A stretch of 64,000 bases of DNA from Apricaphanius iberus (Eukaryota; Chordata; Actinopteri; Cyprinodontiformes; Aphaniidae): contig JAPXFQ010000398.1 of assembly GCA_028564705.1 (NCBI GenBank), forward strand, positions 1,550,001-1,614,000. Reading direction: 5' to 3'. Position numbers and translations under genes: made by a program. The stretch's first letter is position 1. The number at the start of each line of letters is the position of its first letter. The notes under the pieces were generated by a model, which was given only the letters and a program-made list of their open reading frames with translations, did no database searches and was not told the origin of the DNA. Positions 54,700-64,000 of this stretch are shown piece by piece.

Positions 54700-55089
54700 T
54701 CCTTCCCCCCAAACTGGTACTCCATTGGTTCCTGAAATGGCCACAAGAACAGCCCTGTCAGGCTGACCTGGTATAGTTGAGACACCCACATATCATGAAG
54801 TTCCAGTAAAATAATCCTGAAGTTCAGATAGTGAAAACGCACCAAAATTGAACTCATCTAGTTTATCCTAAATGATGGGCAAAGACTTTCCCACAGCTTT
54901 TGCAAAAAAACAAACAAAACAACAACCCTGGGTGGCTTAATTACAGATATACTTCTAAACTTCTAAATGCCCCAGTGAGCAACGTTAGGGCAAGATGTAT
55001 CGCACCAGGGCTCCTATGAATCATCTGGAAGGACCAGGCATAGTAAAAAAGAAAAGAAAAAAGAAAGTAGAATCAGTTGTGTATTCAGT

Positions 55090-55610
55090 GATGACCTCAA
55101 TGCACTTTCACTGCACAATACTCCACTCCTGAAGAAAAAGCCCAATGAAACTTGCTTAAAGTTAGCTGCTGAATTGTTGGACAACCCAGATAAATGCTTA
55201 AAGAATGTATTGTGGTCAGATAAGACTGATATTTATCTCCTTGGATGTCACTGCATACAGCTTGCTCTGAGGAGAAATAACACTTCCTCAATCCAAAAAC
55301 ATCAACAGTAAGAATTACAGGTAGAAATATCATTATATGGTTCTGGGAGACTTTATATAACTGAGAAAGAATGCAAAATTCTTGATAAGAACATGAAAGG
55401 GGGAATTTTTCTCCCTTACATTGATCCCAAAAAAATAGCCAAGGAAATTGTTGATTTCAGAGAAAGAAAATTGAGCCGCTAGAAAGACTCAGTCTGACTT
55501 GAATCCAAATGAAAGAGATCAGAGTGGATTAAAGAGCCCTCCAGAAAAGGAAGATAGTTTGTCTTGCAGAACTAGTAAGAAATCACACTTGCTCAATGAA
55601 TGTTGTTAAT
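55090..55610 (+). pseudogene. Tc1-like transposase fragment, catalytic region
   Basis: The plus strand shows, with frameshifts and stops, LLDNPDKCLKNVLWSDKTDI, the family's region around the second catalytic aspartate (VLWSDET-type motif), then later GSGRLYI, and more distantly the C-terminal part. Dead copy. Confidence 0.75.
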
Positions 55611-56009
55611 GTCTACAAAGGATTTTCTTTATTTTCATTATTTATTTTATTTATTAATTTACATTTACAATGGAAATATTTCAATGTGAATTAATTAATT
55701 ACATCATAGTAAATCCATCTAGAGAATATGTCATGTAGAAGACAATTGGACTGTTTATAAAGACAACAGTGAGGAGCCAATTTGATTAGGCTTCTGACCC
55801 ATATCCCTTTAGTTACTGTGTGAAATGTTTTGTTAACCTTGGGGGACTAGACATAAATATGGCATCAGAGGGTGTGAGGAGTATCACATTGTTTAACTTA
55901 AGGGCATATGGGTTTTAGGAATGAGATGATGCTGAAGAGTTCAGGTTTTGCCCAGCTTTGGGGCCTGTATAGCTGATCTACTTAAAAAATATATATAAAA
56001 AAAATTGTT

Positions 56010-56101
56010 TTAACTTTCACATTTCTGTAATCATGTAAAGCACCTTGAATTGCCTTGTGTTGAAAGTGTGCTATACAAATAAAATTGCCTTGCCTTGCCT
56101 T
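56010..56101 (+). mobile_element. LINE 3' tail ending in (CCTTG)n
   Basis: TGTAAAGCACCTTGAATTGCC, then GTGTGCTATACAAATAAAATT, then four pentamer units (TTGCC) ending near 56,101. This form of tail is typical of a teleost LINE group whose 3' ends are short tandem repeats. Confidence 0.65.
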
Positions 56102-56964
56102 GGGACTGCAGCCTTATCCTTGTTTAATGTAAGAATATGTTTTTTCTATGACATATTCTATGTTCAGTAATTTCTCCGTGTGCATTAATACCACCCTACT
56201 TTTTAAGAAAATCTTTTTCTGCTCGCTTTATACCCACATATTAAGCCTTTGTCTTTTAGCATCACTCTGGCTCTCCCTTAGTCATGTTCTTCATCAGTAG
56301 TTGGAACTTTTTCCTATTTTACATTCTTCTTTTAACAGACTTTTCTTTTTTGGTGTGCTCACCTAATGTCAAAACCAGTTTTGTTTTCCAGTGCTTGACT
56401 TCACATTTCTTCTTTTATGTTTCTTGAACCTCTGCCTGTGCAGCTCCTTTTGTTTTCATTAAAATCAAATTTATTTTTTTTGTCTTTACCTGTCTGGCCC
56501 TGGAGTCATGGGCTGCATTTGAGTTTTCCTCCGCACATGCCTTGACAGAGGCTTAGAATAAAGTGATGCGAAGGTCTTATCAGTCATTTCAGTTTCTCAG
56601 CCAGTGGTCACAACACCTCAGTTCCAATAAATTTGTCTGACTCTAAATCTCCCCCGACTTTCAGAGGTAATGTAAGACTCTGGTGAGTAGCAAAGCAGTC
56701 TAAGCTATCTTTTTAACACATTACTAACACTATGTGTGCCTCTCCTTCTTTCAGGGTTTTCCAGAGTAAGAAGTGGATGGAGAAGGATTACTTTTAACAT
56801 TCTCTTTAAAAGGCTTGATGAATAGTTTAATTAATGTTTTTTTTCCCTTTCAACTAAAATTAAGAAGCATGGACATAAAAAAGAGAAAATAAATGATAAT
56901 ACTTGTTTTGTAGTGATTGAATTGATTTTGTACTGCAGACCGCTTGGACCTTTTCATCTTCAAA

Positions 56965-57110
56965 TACAGTGTAGTAGAAAAAGTATACCTGTTGGAACAT
57001 TTTCACATTTTGTCATGTTAAAGTGACAAACCATGGGCATCTTTACAAGATGTAAGAAAGATTTGGAAGTGGAAATTTTAACCTGACTGTCTCACACACT
57101 GTTAAAAACC
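56965..57110. mobile_element. Degraded Tc1-like terminal sequence
   Basis: TACAGTGTAGTAGAAAAAGTAT, followed by TTTTCACATTTTGTCATGTTA, matches a Tc1 terminal region. Non-coding. Confidence 0.55.
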
Positions 57111-57740
57111 ACATCTTTGTCTGCTGGAGGCCTCTACTTGATGAGACATTTTGCTCTTCAATGAGATCGTCAACAAAGGGTAGTAAAATTTGATTCCAAC
57201 ACACTGTCTGAGACTAAATGGCCAATGTAAACCAAGCGTTCACTCCAGGGGAATAATGTGTTTCCTTCATAACCTAAAACAAATCCTAAATGACTTTTTC
57301 CTGTCAAGAGCTTTTACTGCCCCCTGGTTTTAAACCATATCACCCATGACAAACACCACCACTGTCAGAAGGGGCTGGTGCACTTAAAAACATTTATTGC
57401 AATCAAAGGTAAGAATATGATGCAGAAATACTGAAGGCACAAGATAATAATTTAAAGCTTGGGCAAAACTGACACAATTACAACATTTCTATGAGCAAGA
57501 GTGGACCAATGTTCCAGCAAGGTGTTGTGAGAAGCTTTGACCAAAGTCATGGATTTTAAAAGGCCATTCTAATAACTTTTTAACAAAATGTATAGGTTCT
57601 GAATTTGAAGATAGAAAAAAAAATCATCTTAGAAATCCACTCTCATTATTACTGCAGTTAGAAAATTAAAGCATTTTTGATTATCCTAATTAACCTACAA
57701 CTGAAAAAGTCAGTCATATTCAATGTCAGACAGGAAATAT

Positions 57741-58106
57741 ATAAGTATATATATATATATAGTGGCTTGCAAAAGTATTTGCCCCCCTTGAACTTTTCCA
57801 CATTTTGTCACATTACAGCCAAAAACATGAATCAGTTTTACTGGAATTCCACGTGAAAGACCAATACAAAGTGGTGTACACGTGAGAAGTGGAATGAAAA
57901 TCATACATTATTCCAAACATTTTTTACATATAAATAACTGAAAAGTTGGTTGTGCCTATAATTATTCAGCCCCCTTTGGTCTGAGTGCAGTCAGTTGCCC
58001 ATAGACATTGCCTGATGAGTGCAAATGACGAAATAGAGTGCACCTGTGTGTAATCTAATGTCAGTAAAAATACAGCTGAGCTGTGATGGCCTCAGAGGTT
58101 GTCTAA
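57741..58106 (+). mobile_element. Tc1-like 5' portion, preceded by (AT)n
   Basis: After an (AT)n tract (57,744-57,761) comes GTGGCTTGCAAAAGTATTTG and a well-preserved Tc1 terminal repeat and leader, through GATGGCCTCAGAGGTTGTCT. It stops abruptly at the next MITE. Words that follow this point in the family reappear at 58,685-58,705 and at 60,929-60,993, suggesting one element split by later insertions. Confidence 0.8.
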
Positions 58107-58109
58107 TGG

Positions 58110-58682
58110 TGTGTCCACACCAAAAGCGTCAAAACGCGCCACATGCCCCCAGCTGGATGCTTGAACATTCGCACCTTGAAGCGTGTACTACGCGAACTGG
58201 CTGTTTCAAGGCTCAATTCTAGGCCGAGGGGGAGCATTCCTGTCTAAATAGTTTTTTTTCTGTCTCTGTATTGAAAACTGCTTGTGTCATGTAGCTCAGG
58301 GTGATTAGCCAGGTGTTTATCAGTATTTCCTCCATGTCCTGCTGAGGCTGTGACTCCATGACAGTCACAGAATCACTGAAACTCTGTCACCTGATTGGTT
58401 GTCGCGGCGCGATTTGACGCTGGAGTTCAGATTTTTCCAACTCAAGCGATAGATGCCATGAGCGCGAATGCCCAAAATGCACCACATAAAATGCAGCGCG
58501 AATTTTCCTTCGCATCTGTAGCGCGAATTGTTCGCGCAAATCAGGCAGAAAAGCTTTTTCGCGACGCAAATCTGCTCCTGTAGTGTCGAGGGACACCAAG
58601 TCACGCTTCATCGTGCTCCTACGTTGATTTTACATGTAAACCTGAAGCTCTAGTCGCTCCTATCGCATTTGGTCTGGACACA
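58110..58682. mobile_element. hAT-type MITE with 19-bp TIRs
   Basis: The left end is TGTGTCCACACCAAAAGCG. The right end, in reverse complement, is TGTGTCCAGACCAAATGCG: 17 of 19 match. The interior is CpG-rich (for example 58,400-58,570) with no recognised coding. It sits inside the Tc1 element above. The target duplication cannot be read exactly. Confidence 0.8.
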
Positions 58683-58849
58683 AAGTAAGAGAATGTAGGG
58701 AGCACTTTATGGTATTTTTACTATCATTTTCATATATTTAAGTCAATCAGCCTTTATGTGAATCATATATAACTGCTTCTGTACTGCTAACCCACCTTAA
58801 ATTAATTATTTTGTGCTTGCACTAGCAATGTACAGTAAGTGGATTACAA

Positions 58850-59490
58850 ATTATTTACTCTTATTTTTATCCAATTGTTAGAAAAGTGGTATTGGACAGA
58901 TTGTAAAACACAATCAGGATTTATAAAAGATAGGTCTATGTATAATAAAATCAGATTAGTCCTTGATTTAGTAGATTATAATTCTTTGATTGAAGATAAG
59001 GGTTTCATTTTAATTTTTGGATCTTTACGTAGCATTTGATTCTGTTGAACATACATGTCTCATAAAAACGTCTGAATATTTTGGATTCTGTACAGAGTTT
59101 ATTAAAGCGATACATATAATGTAGGAGGATATTAATAGCTCGGTTTCTCTTCCCCAAGGAACACCTAAAAGATTCACTATCAATCATGGAATCAGGCAGG
59201 GCTGTCCCTTTTCTCCCTAATTGTTTATTTTAGCTGCTGAGTTATTAGCTATATCTCTAAAAAAAAACCTGTCCAGGTCCTTTTGGTAATAATAACAAAA
59301 TTTGAATATTTTCTAAAGCATTGGGATTCTATTTACATTTAAAAAATGTGAGCTTATGTCAATGCATGATATGGAGCAAACTGACTTATTTGGGATTCCA
59401 GTTAAAATGAGGTAAAATCTTTTGGAATGATTATAACTAAAGATACAAAAACCAGAGAAGACTTAAATATTTTAGCTGTAATAAAAAAGT
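58850..59490 (+). pseudogene. L1-like reverse transcriptase fragment
   Basis: The plus strand encodes QSGFIKDR (58,911), a decayed catalytic region, then INHGIRQGCPFSP (59,180-59,217), the order seen in L1/Tx1-type reverse transcriptases. Stop codons and frameshifts interrupt it. No endonuclease, 5' end or poly(A) tail is recognisable. Confidence 0.75.
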
Positions 59491-60879
59491 AAATCTATAC
59501 TCAACTCCTGGTTGCAGGCAACTCCTTGCAGGCAGAAGCTCTGATAGAAATCCTCTGCCAGCTACTGTACAAACTACTTTGAGCTGTTTGGGAGGTTTCA
59601 GTGCATCTCTTGAAGATGGTGTGGAATTGTGTTACTACACAATCCCCTATGTTGTCAAATACAGTATGATCCATCTCTGCCAACCACCCTTCACAGAATA
59701 CTTTCCTATGATCTGATCCAGAATGTTTGCAAACTAAATTGAAACAGTGCAAAATCCTTTGTAGAAATTATCATATTATTATTCAGATGATAAATATTCA
59801 AAATACTTTAATTAAAATTCACATAGTTTTAGGAAAAGTCATGGACCAACCAGGCTTCATTACTTAATTTGACAAAGTTATTTAATATGCATATTTCAAA
59901 AGTTTCAAAATGTGTATATGACTGTTCAGAATGATCAAGACCTCATTTTGACAGAGGCAAGGTCAACTGATAGTCAATATAACATCTTATGTTTGACTGC
60001 ATTTATAAGTTAACAGAGAAAAAAAGGGGGGTTCTTGAGCTAACGTGGATTTGAGCAAAGCTACTGTATCACATCACCATGACGTGAAGATCTACAGAGC
60101 TACTCCGCTAATGAGTTAGCACTAATCTAAGTCCGAAAACATCACTTTAACTGGATAATGTGCACGTTAATGCAGCGGTAACTTACTACGAAATGTGCTG
60201 AAACCAAATAGTGAACCAAATAAACAACCATAAAAATAGTGGTTTTATACTCTTTTCATCTCGACATATCAGCAAGACTGAGCCGAAGCAGAAGAGGGAA
60301 TCTCTATGGAGCGCTTCTGAACAAGTTTACAAGTACAGTCAAAAGAACAAAATATCACTGACAGCGTGTCAGTTGGTAAACCATCAAACTATTTTCCTGG
60401 CACTGTATCACATCATCATGCCCAAATAACCCAGGAGCAAGCATTTATTACTTACCAATCCAGTAGCAACGTGGCTAGTTCAGCATCAATACATCCTCCT
60501 GTATCTCACAGCGGCTGACACACAAAACTGAAAAGTTGTAACACTGGGTTTAGAAGCTAATCCTACTTTGACCTAAATTGAGCAACAGTTTGACAGAAAA
60601 GATCTTCCACAGCAGTGAGGGAAGGAATTGTTCAGGTAGGCAAAGCGTGCTGTACACATTTCGCATGTGCCGCTGCCAGTGTTAGACAATACCATTCAGT
60701 AACGATAATATCATACATAATTCAATTATTTTTTTTATATCGAATCCCAACCATATGTAATTTGCTTATTTTAACAGATCAAATGAAATATTTCATTTTA
60801 AAAACATACACAAGACAATACATATTGATAGCCCTCAAAGGGCCCCCTGTCTGTGCCGGGCCCTCAGAATCGTCCTAAG
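59491..60879. other. Stretch without recognised gene
   Basis: Nothing recognised. It may be part of the same inserted block as the L1-like fragment. Confidence 0.35.
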
Positions 60880-60907
60880 CCCCCCCCCCCCCCCCCCCCC
60901 CCCCCCC
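60880..60907. repeat. 28-base poly(C) run
   Basis: An uninterrupted C run of about 28 bases, bounded by CCTAAG and GGATGG. Its length is prone to sequencing and assembly error. Confidence 0.95.
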
Positions 60908-60928
60908 GGATGGCGCCCATGGTGGGAG

Positions 60929-60993
60929 CATGGGAGCAACAACACCATCAAGTCCAAAGAACACACAGAAATGGAAGGAGTATGGCACAACTG
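60929..60993 (+). mobile_element. Tc1-like fragment at the ERV insertion point
   Basis: GGGAGCAACAACACCATCAA, then AAAGAACACAC, then AGAAATGGAAGGAGTATGGC up to the LTR. The words are in Tc1 order with the stretch between the second and third missing. The LTR begins directly after. Confidence 0.75.
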
Positions 60994-60994
60994 T

Positions 60995-61404
60995 TGTTAG
61001 GGAAAAATAATAATGTTGTATTATTATTTTCTTAGGGTGTATTTCTTTATCACATAGTTTAAATGTACTTTTTAAATGTCATTTGGCTTCAACCATATGT
61101 TCCTTTGTATACACCCTGTTCTTTTAAGATGCTAATGAAGTTTGACCAAATAAAGAGAGACTACAGTGGGAGGGCCTTTTGAGACCAGGTGACATAGCTG
61201 TGTGATCAAGACACAGAGTTGGGATACTGTCTGAGAAGCTGAGAGGAGAACAGACACACGTTCAACCACAGTATCTTCCTGGTCTTCATCTGTAGAACTT
61301 TACTTTATTTTATCTCCCACTGCAGAGCTCATTTAACTTCAATTTCTCTCCAACCCCTGTGTGTGATTCTTTTTAGGTTAAACCACTATTTTTTTACCCT
61401 AACA
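60995..61404 (+). repeat. 5' LTR of an endogenous retrovirus
   Basis: Begins TGTTAGGG and ends CCCTAACA, a perfect 8-bp terminal inverted repeat, 410 bp apart. An AATAAA lies at 61,149-61,154. A primer-binding site follows 4 bp after the right end. The matching 3' LTR would lie beyond the window. Confidence 0.9.
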
Positions 61405-61408
61405 ATTT

Positions 61409-61426
61409 TGGTGCCGAGACCCGACG
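61409..61426 (+). promoter_or_regulatory. Retroviral primer-binding site
   Basis: TGGTGCCGAGACCCGACG begins with the obligatory TGG complementary to a tRNA CCA end and stands where a PBS belongs. I cannot assign the tRNA with confidence. Confidence 0.8.
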
Positions 61427-61725
61427 TACGGAGCACTTCCGCCGGTGGTTTTCATCGAAGGACTTGCTTCACTGGCCTGCTGCATCAACTTCCACGAGGA
61501 CCTCCTGCACGTGCTCCCGTATGATCGATTTGGTCTGAATCACTCATACAGGGGGGAGATTGTGAGTACGTCTTTTTGTGCGCCTTTACATTTAAAACAA
61601 AAATCTTCCAAGAAAGTCAGGGTATATTCTGCTGTTTTGGGCCTAAAGGGAGGACGCTTTAGCCTCTCTGATAGAGTATCAGGTGTTGAGCCTTAAGTGA
61701 TTAATACGTTAATTACTACGGCGAG

Positions 61726-61862
61726 GGTGTAACGGACCAGGTTTGCGAGCCTGTTCCACCTCGAAAATAAAAGGTTGTAACGGATTATGTTTGCGAGCAT
61801 ATATCCACCTCGTTGGAAAAGGTTGTAATGGATTAGATTTGGGAATCATCCACCTCATTGGG
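61726..61862 (+). repeat. Three imperfect tandem repeats in the ERV leader
   Basis: Three units of about 45-50 bp, each containing GTAACGGA(C/T)-type start (third: GTAATGGAT), a TTTGCGAGC-like middle (third: TTTGGGAATC) and CCACCTC. Function unknown. Confidence 0.8.
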
Positions 61863-62334
61863 ATATAAAGTACGCAGGTGTATGGGAGTAAAAACACAAA
61901 ACAGCAGAATCAAAAAGATATACCGCACCCCAGGTGGGTTCATGAAGGTAGGCACAGAACATAATCTTTATGTATGCCAGTCCAACCTGAAACCTAACGG
62001 TGTAAACGTACGGTTTGACGGGCACTATAAGAGACATTCCGTGCGGATTTATAGGTCACAAAACACATCCTTAGATTAGGAAAGCCATAAAACGGCTCAA
62101 TCCAGTTGCACAAAAGAGACACTCAGAGTAAAAAACGTTTACGATCCAGTTTTAGCAGAAATTGATTACAATTAAAAATCTTAAATAAATGACCAAAAAA
62201 TGTATTTAATTAATTAAAGAATCAATGACTAACTTCAACTCATCGACCAGACTAATTTAATAGTACTTGCTTTTTCATTCCTCCTAGAACTATTTTGGTA
62301 TTTTAACATCAGACTTTACCAGACTAATTAGAAG

Positions 62335-63045
62335 TGGACCTCCCACATTGACTCTATAAGGAAGAAGGCCCAGCAAAGGCTGTACTTTCTGCGTCAGCTC
62401 AGAAAGTTCAACCTGCCTCAGGAACTGCTGACCATATTCTACACAGCAATAGTCCAGTCTGTCCTGACCTCATCCATCTGTCTGGTTCGGATCCGCCACC
62501 AGGCAAGACAGGGACAGACTGCAGAGAACAGTCAGGTCCTCAGAGAGGATCATAGGTTCTGATCTTCCCTCCATTGAGGACCTTTTCCGGGCCAGGGTCA
62601 GGAAGCGGGCCAGAAAAATCACCACTGACCCCTCACACCCTGGCCACAATCTGTTTAGGCTCCTCCCCTCAGGCCGGGGGTTACAGAGCGCTGTACGCTA
62701 AAAAAACCACCCGACACAAGAACAGTTTCTTCCCCCAGGCTGTCGCTCTGATGAACTCTGAATAGTCACAGAGTGTGTGTCCACTCACATGAACAATAAA
62801 CTAAAACTCTGCACTGCTGTATATACTTACTGTATATACTTACTGTACAATAACCCTGGTTTGGTGTATATATTATCCTTTATTTTTTATTTTTATGTAT
62901 TTTATTTTATTTTATTTATTTTTTTTTTTCGTTTTTTAATTTCACTTATTTAAGTTCTGTACTGGAGAGAAAAGTTGCCGGAGTCAAATTCCTTGTATGT
63001 GTCATACCTGGCCATTAAAGCTGATTCTGATTCTGATTCTAATTA
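62335..63045 (+). mobile_element. L2/CR1/Rex1-type LINE 3' end inserted in the ERV leader
   Basis: The plus strand encodes, with a frameshift, KKAQQRLYFLRQLRKFNLPQ, later SDLPSIEDLFRARVRKRARK and then NSFFPQAVALMN, the closing landmarks of this LINE group. It ends in CTGATT repeats (63,019-63,038). It is 5'-truncated. Flanks CTAATTAGAA and CTAATTAATAGAA may be a decayed target duplication. Confidence 0.85.
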
Positions 63046-63103
63046 ATAGAATCCATTAAAAGTTATATAAACAATCAACAAATTAGAGGGAGATTCAAAG
63101 TAT

Positions 63104-64000
63104 ATGCATAAAAAGGACCCCGAAAATCTTCAGCTTCTGAAAAAATGGCGCAAAAAATATAAAGTAGATGGGAAGTTAAAAGGAAATCAGTGGAAGGAAT
63201 TAGTATGTATTCTCGAGGCAAAAGCATTTCTCGCTAGGGGGAAAAAGAAGGAACGGAAACAAACAGAGTTGAGAATCGCCCGTCTGTGGGCTCATGAAAC
63301 ACAGTAGAGGAAGCAGAATTTAAATAAGAGAAAAAAACACAGAGACTCTAACGATGGGGCTTTTGTTATGTGTCCTCCTCCTTATGCAACCCAGACAGAA
63401 CCCCCTGCGGTTATTGGAGATTCTTATGCGGCCTCAACAGCACCCCCAGGACACCTACATCCTCCTGTCCCAAGAGACCAATTTGCAATTGAAGAAAAAG
63501 CACATGGTACCTCAATAAAACAAAGGCTTAGAGTTACAAAGAAGGATAAGTCTGGTGAGAGTGAACCAGAGGACTCAATAGATGTTAATCCTATGGTCGA
63601 AGTACCATCTGCCGATGGCACTCCAAGATATGTTTTTAGACCATGGTCACTTAAAGATGTTAGAGGTTGTAGAACAAATCACTAGCCATAAGGAGGATCC
63701 AGAAAAATGGACAGACGATATGGTTGATGTGGTCAAATCCTACCGGTTAAACGGTCAAGAATTAGGACAAGCTATGGCTGCAGCGTTGGGAAAAGACTGG
63801 CACCGTGTAGCAGGAAATTACACAGGAGGAGATGAGGCCGGAGTTGTGTTGCGATTTCAGAATGATTTCCAGGGAACATTAAAGGAACAATTCAATGCAG
63901 TAGCAAATCAAGTTCGCACTCAGTTTAAAAAGAAACCAGATTATGGGCATATGACCTCCATAAAACAGAAGCCTGGGGAAACTGTACATGATTTTAGATT
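63104..64000 (+). pseudogene. gag: Retroviral gag, broken, runs off the window
   Basis: Gag encodes the virion structural polyprotein. An ATG at 63,104 opens a basic, matrix-like region. This is cut by an in-frame TAG at 63,305-63,307, after which the same frame continues as a proline-rich linker to about 63,660. There the coding frame shifts by one base and stays open to the window edge. The last part looks like capsid: RLNGQELGQ, a tryptophan-rich start, and near the edge KQKPGETVHDF, the kind of motif found in gammaretrovirus-like and other class I Gag. No myristoylation MG start is seen. The start region may have been affected by the LINE insertion about 60 bp upstream. With at least two breaks this copy should not produce full-length Gag. 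Class is inferred only. Confidence 0.8.

Noticed and set aside
61445..61696. An 83-codon frame in the ERV leader.
   Set aside because: Lies upstream of gag, no homology recognised, and its right end precedes non-coding tandem repeats.

Overview
This is vertebrate nuclear DNA, almost certainly from a teleost fish and probably a percomorph. Three things point that way: two intron-containing genes that read as fish orthologues of SMN1 and HSPB11/IFT25, a high density of Tc1-type transposon fossils, and L2/CR1-type LINE tails, tRNA-headed SINEs and hAT-type MITEs of kinds common in teleosts. The sequence is AT-rich, with local CpG-rich patches near 2.2-2.7 kb and 33.1-33.5 kb. The species cannot be told from the sequence.

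Genes. (1) smn1 lies on the minus strand at 42.2-47.8 kb. It has eight coding exons, 285 codons plus stop, and a polyadenylation signal 118 nt after the stop. Intron 1 appears to use a GC donor. (2) hspb11 (ift25) lies on the plus strand at 47.99-49.94 kb, with five coding exons and 130 codons plus stop. The two genes are head to head with only 228 bp between start codons, so they share a promoter. That promoter holds a near-palindromic RFX X-box, as expected for a ciliary gene. (3) Two further minus-strand exons with good splice sites lie at 33,134-33,247 (with start codon, in a CpG-rich patch) and 1,997-2,107 (37 codons). Both end in phase 0 and could be exons of one gene with a roughly 31 kb intron. 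I do not recognise the protein.

Layout. 1-2.1 kb holds the left minus-strand exon and probable intron. 2.1-2.7 kb is a CpG-richer patch. 2.7-33 kb is intronic or intergenic DNA with MITEs, Tc1 fossils, an L2-type LINE end and two hAT elements with perfect 8-bp target duplications (22,514-23,219 and 24,297-25,010). 33.1-33.5 kb is a candidate promoter and first exon. 33.8-42.1 kb is repeats. 42.2-49.95 kb is the smn1/hspb11 pair. 50-57.7 kb has no recognised gene. 57.7-64 kb is a stack of nested insertions: a Tc1 element cut by a MITE, by a segment carrying an L1-like reverse transcriptase, and by an endogenous retrovirus. The retrovirus runs off the right edge of the window and itself carries a LINE insert in its leader.

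Function. SMN is the core of the SMN-Gemin complex that loads Sm proteins onto spliceosomal snRNAs. IFT25 is an IFT-B subunit partnered with IFT27. Their shared promoter links a housekeeping gene with a ciliary gene, and the X-box gives a direct hypothesis for how the ciliary side is controlled. I saw no CRISPR arrays, operons or convincing RNA genes.
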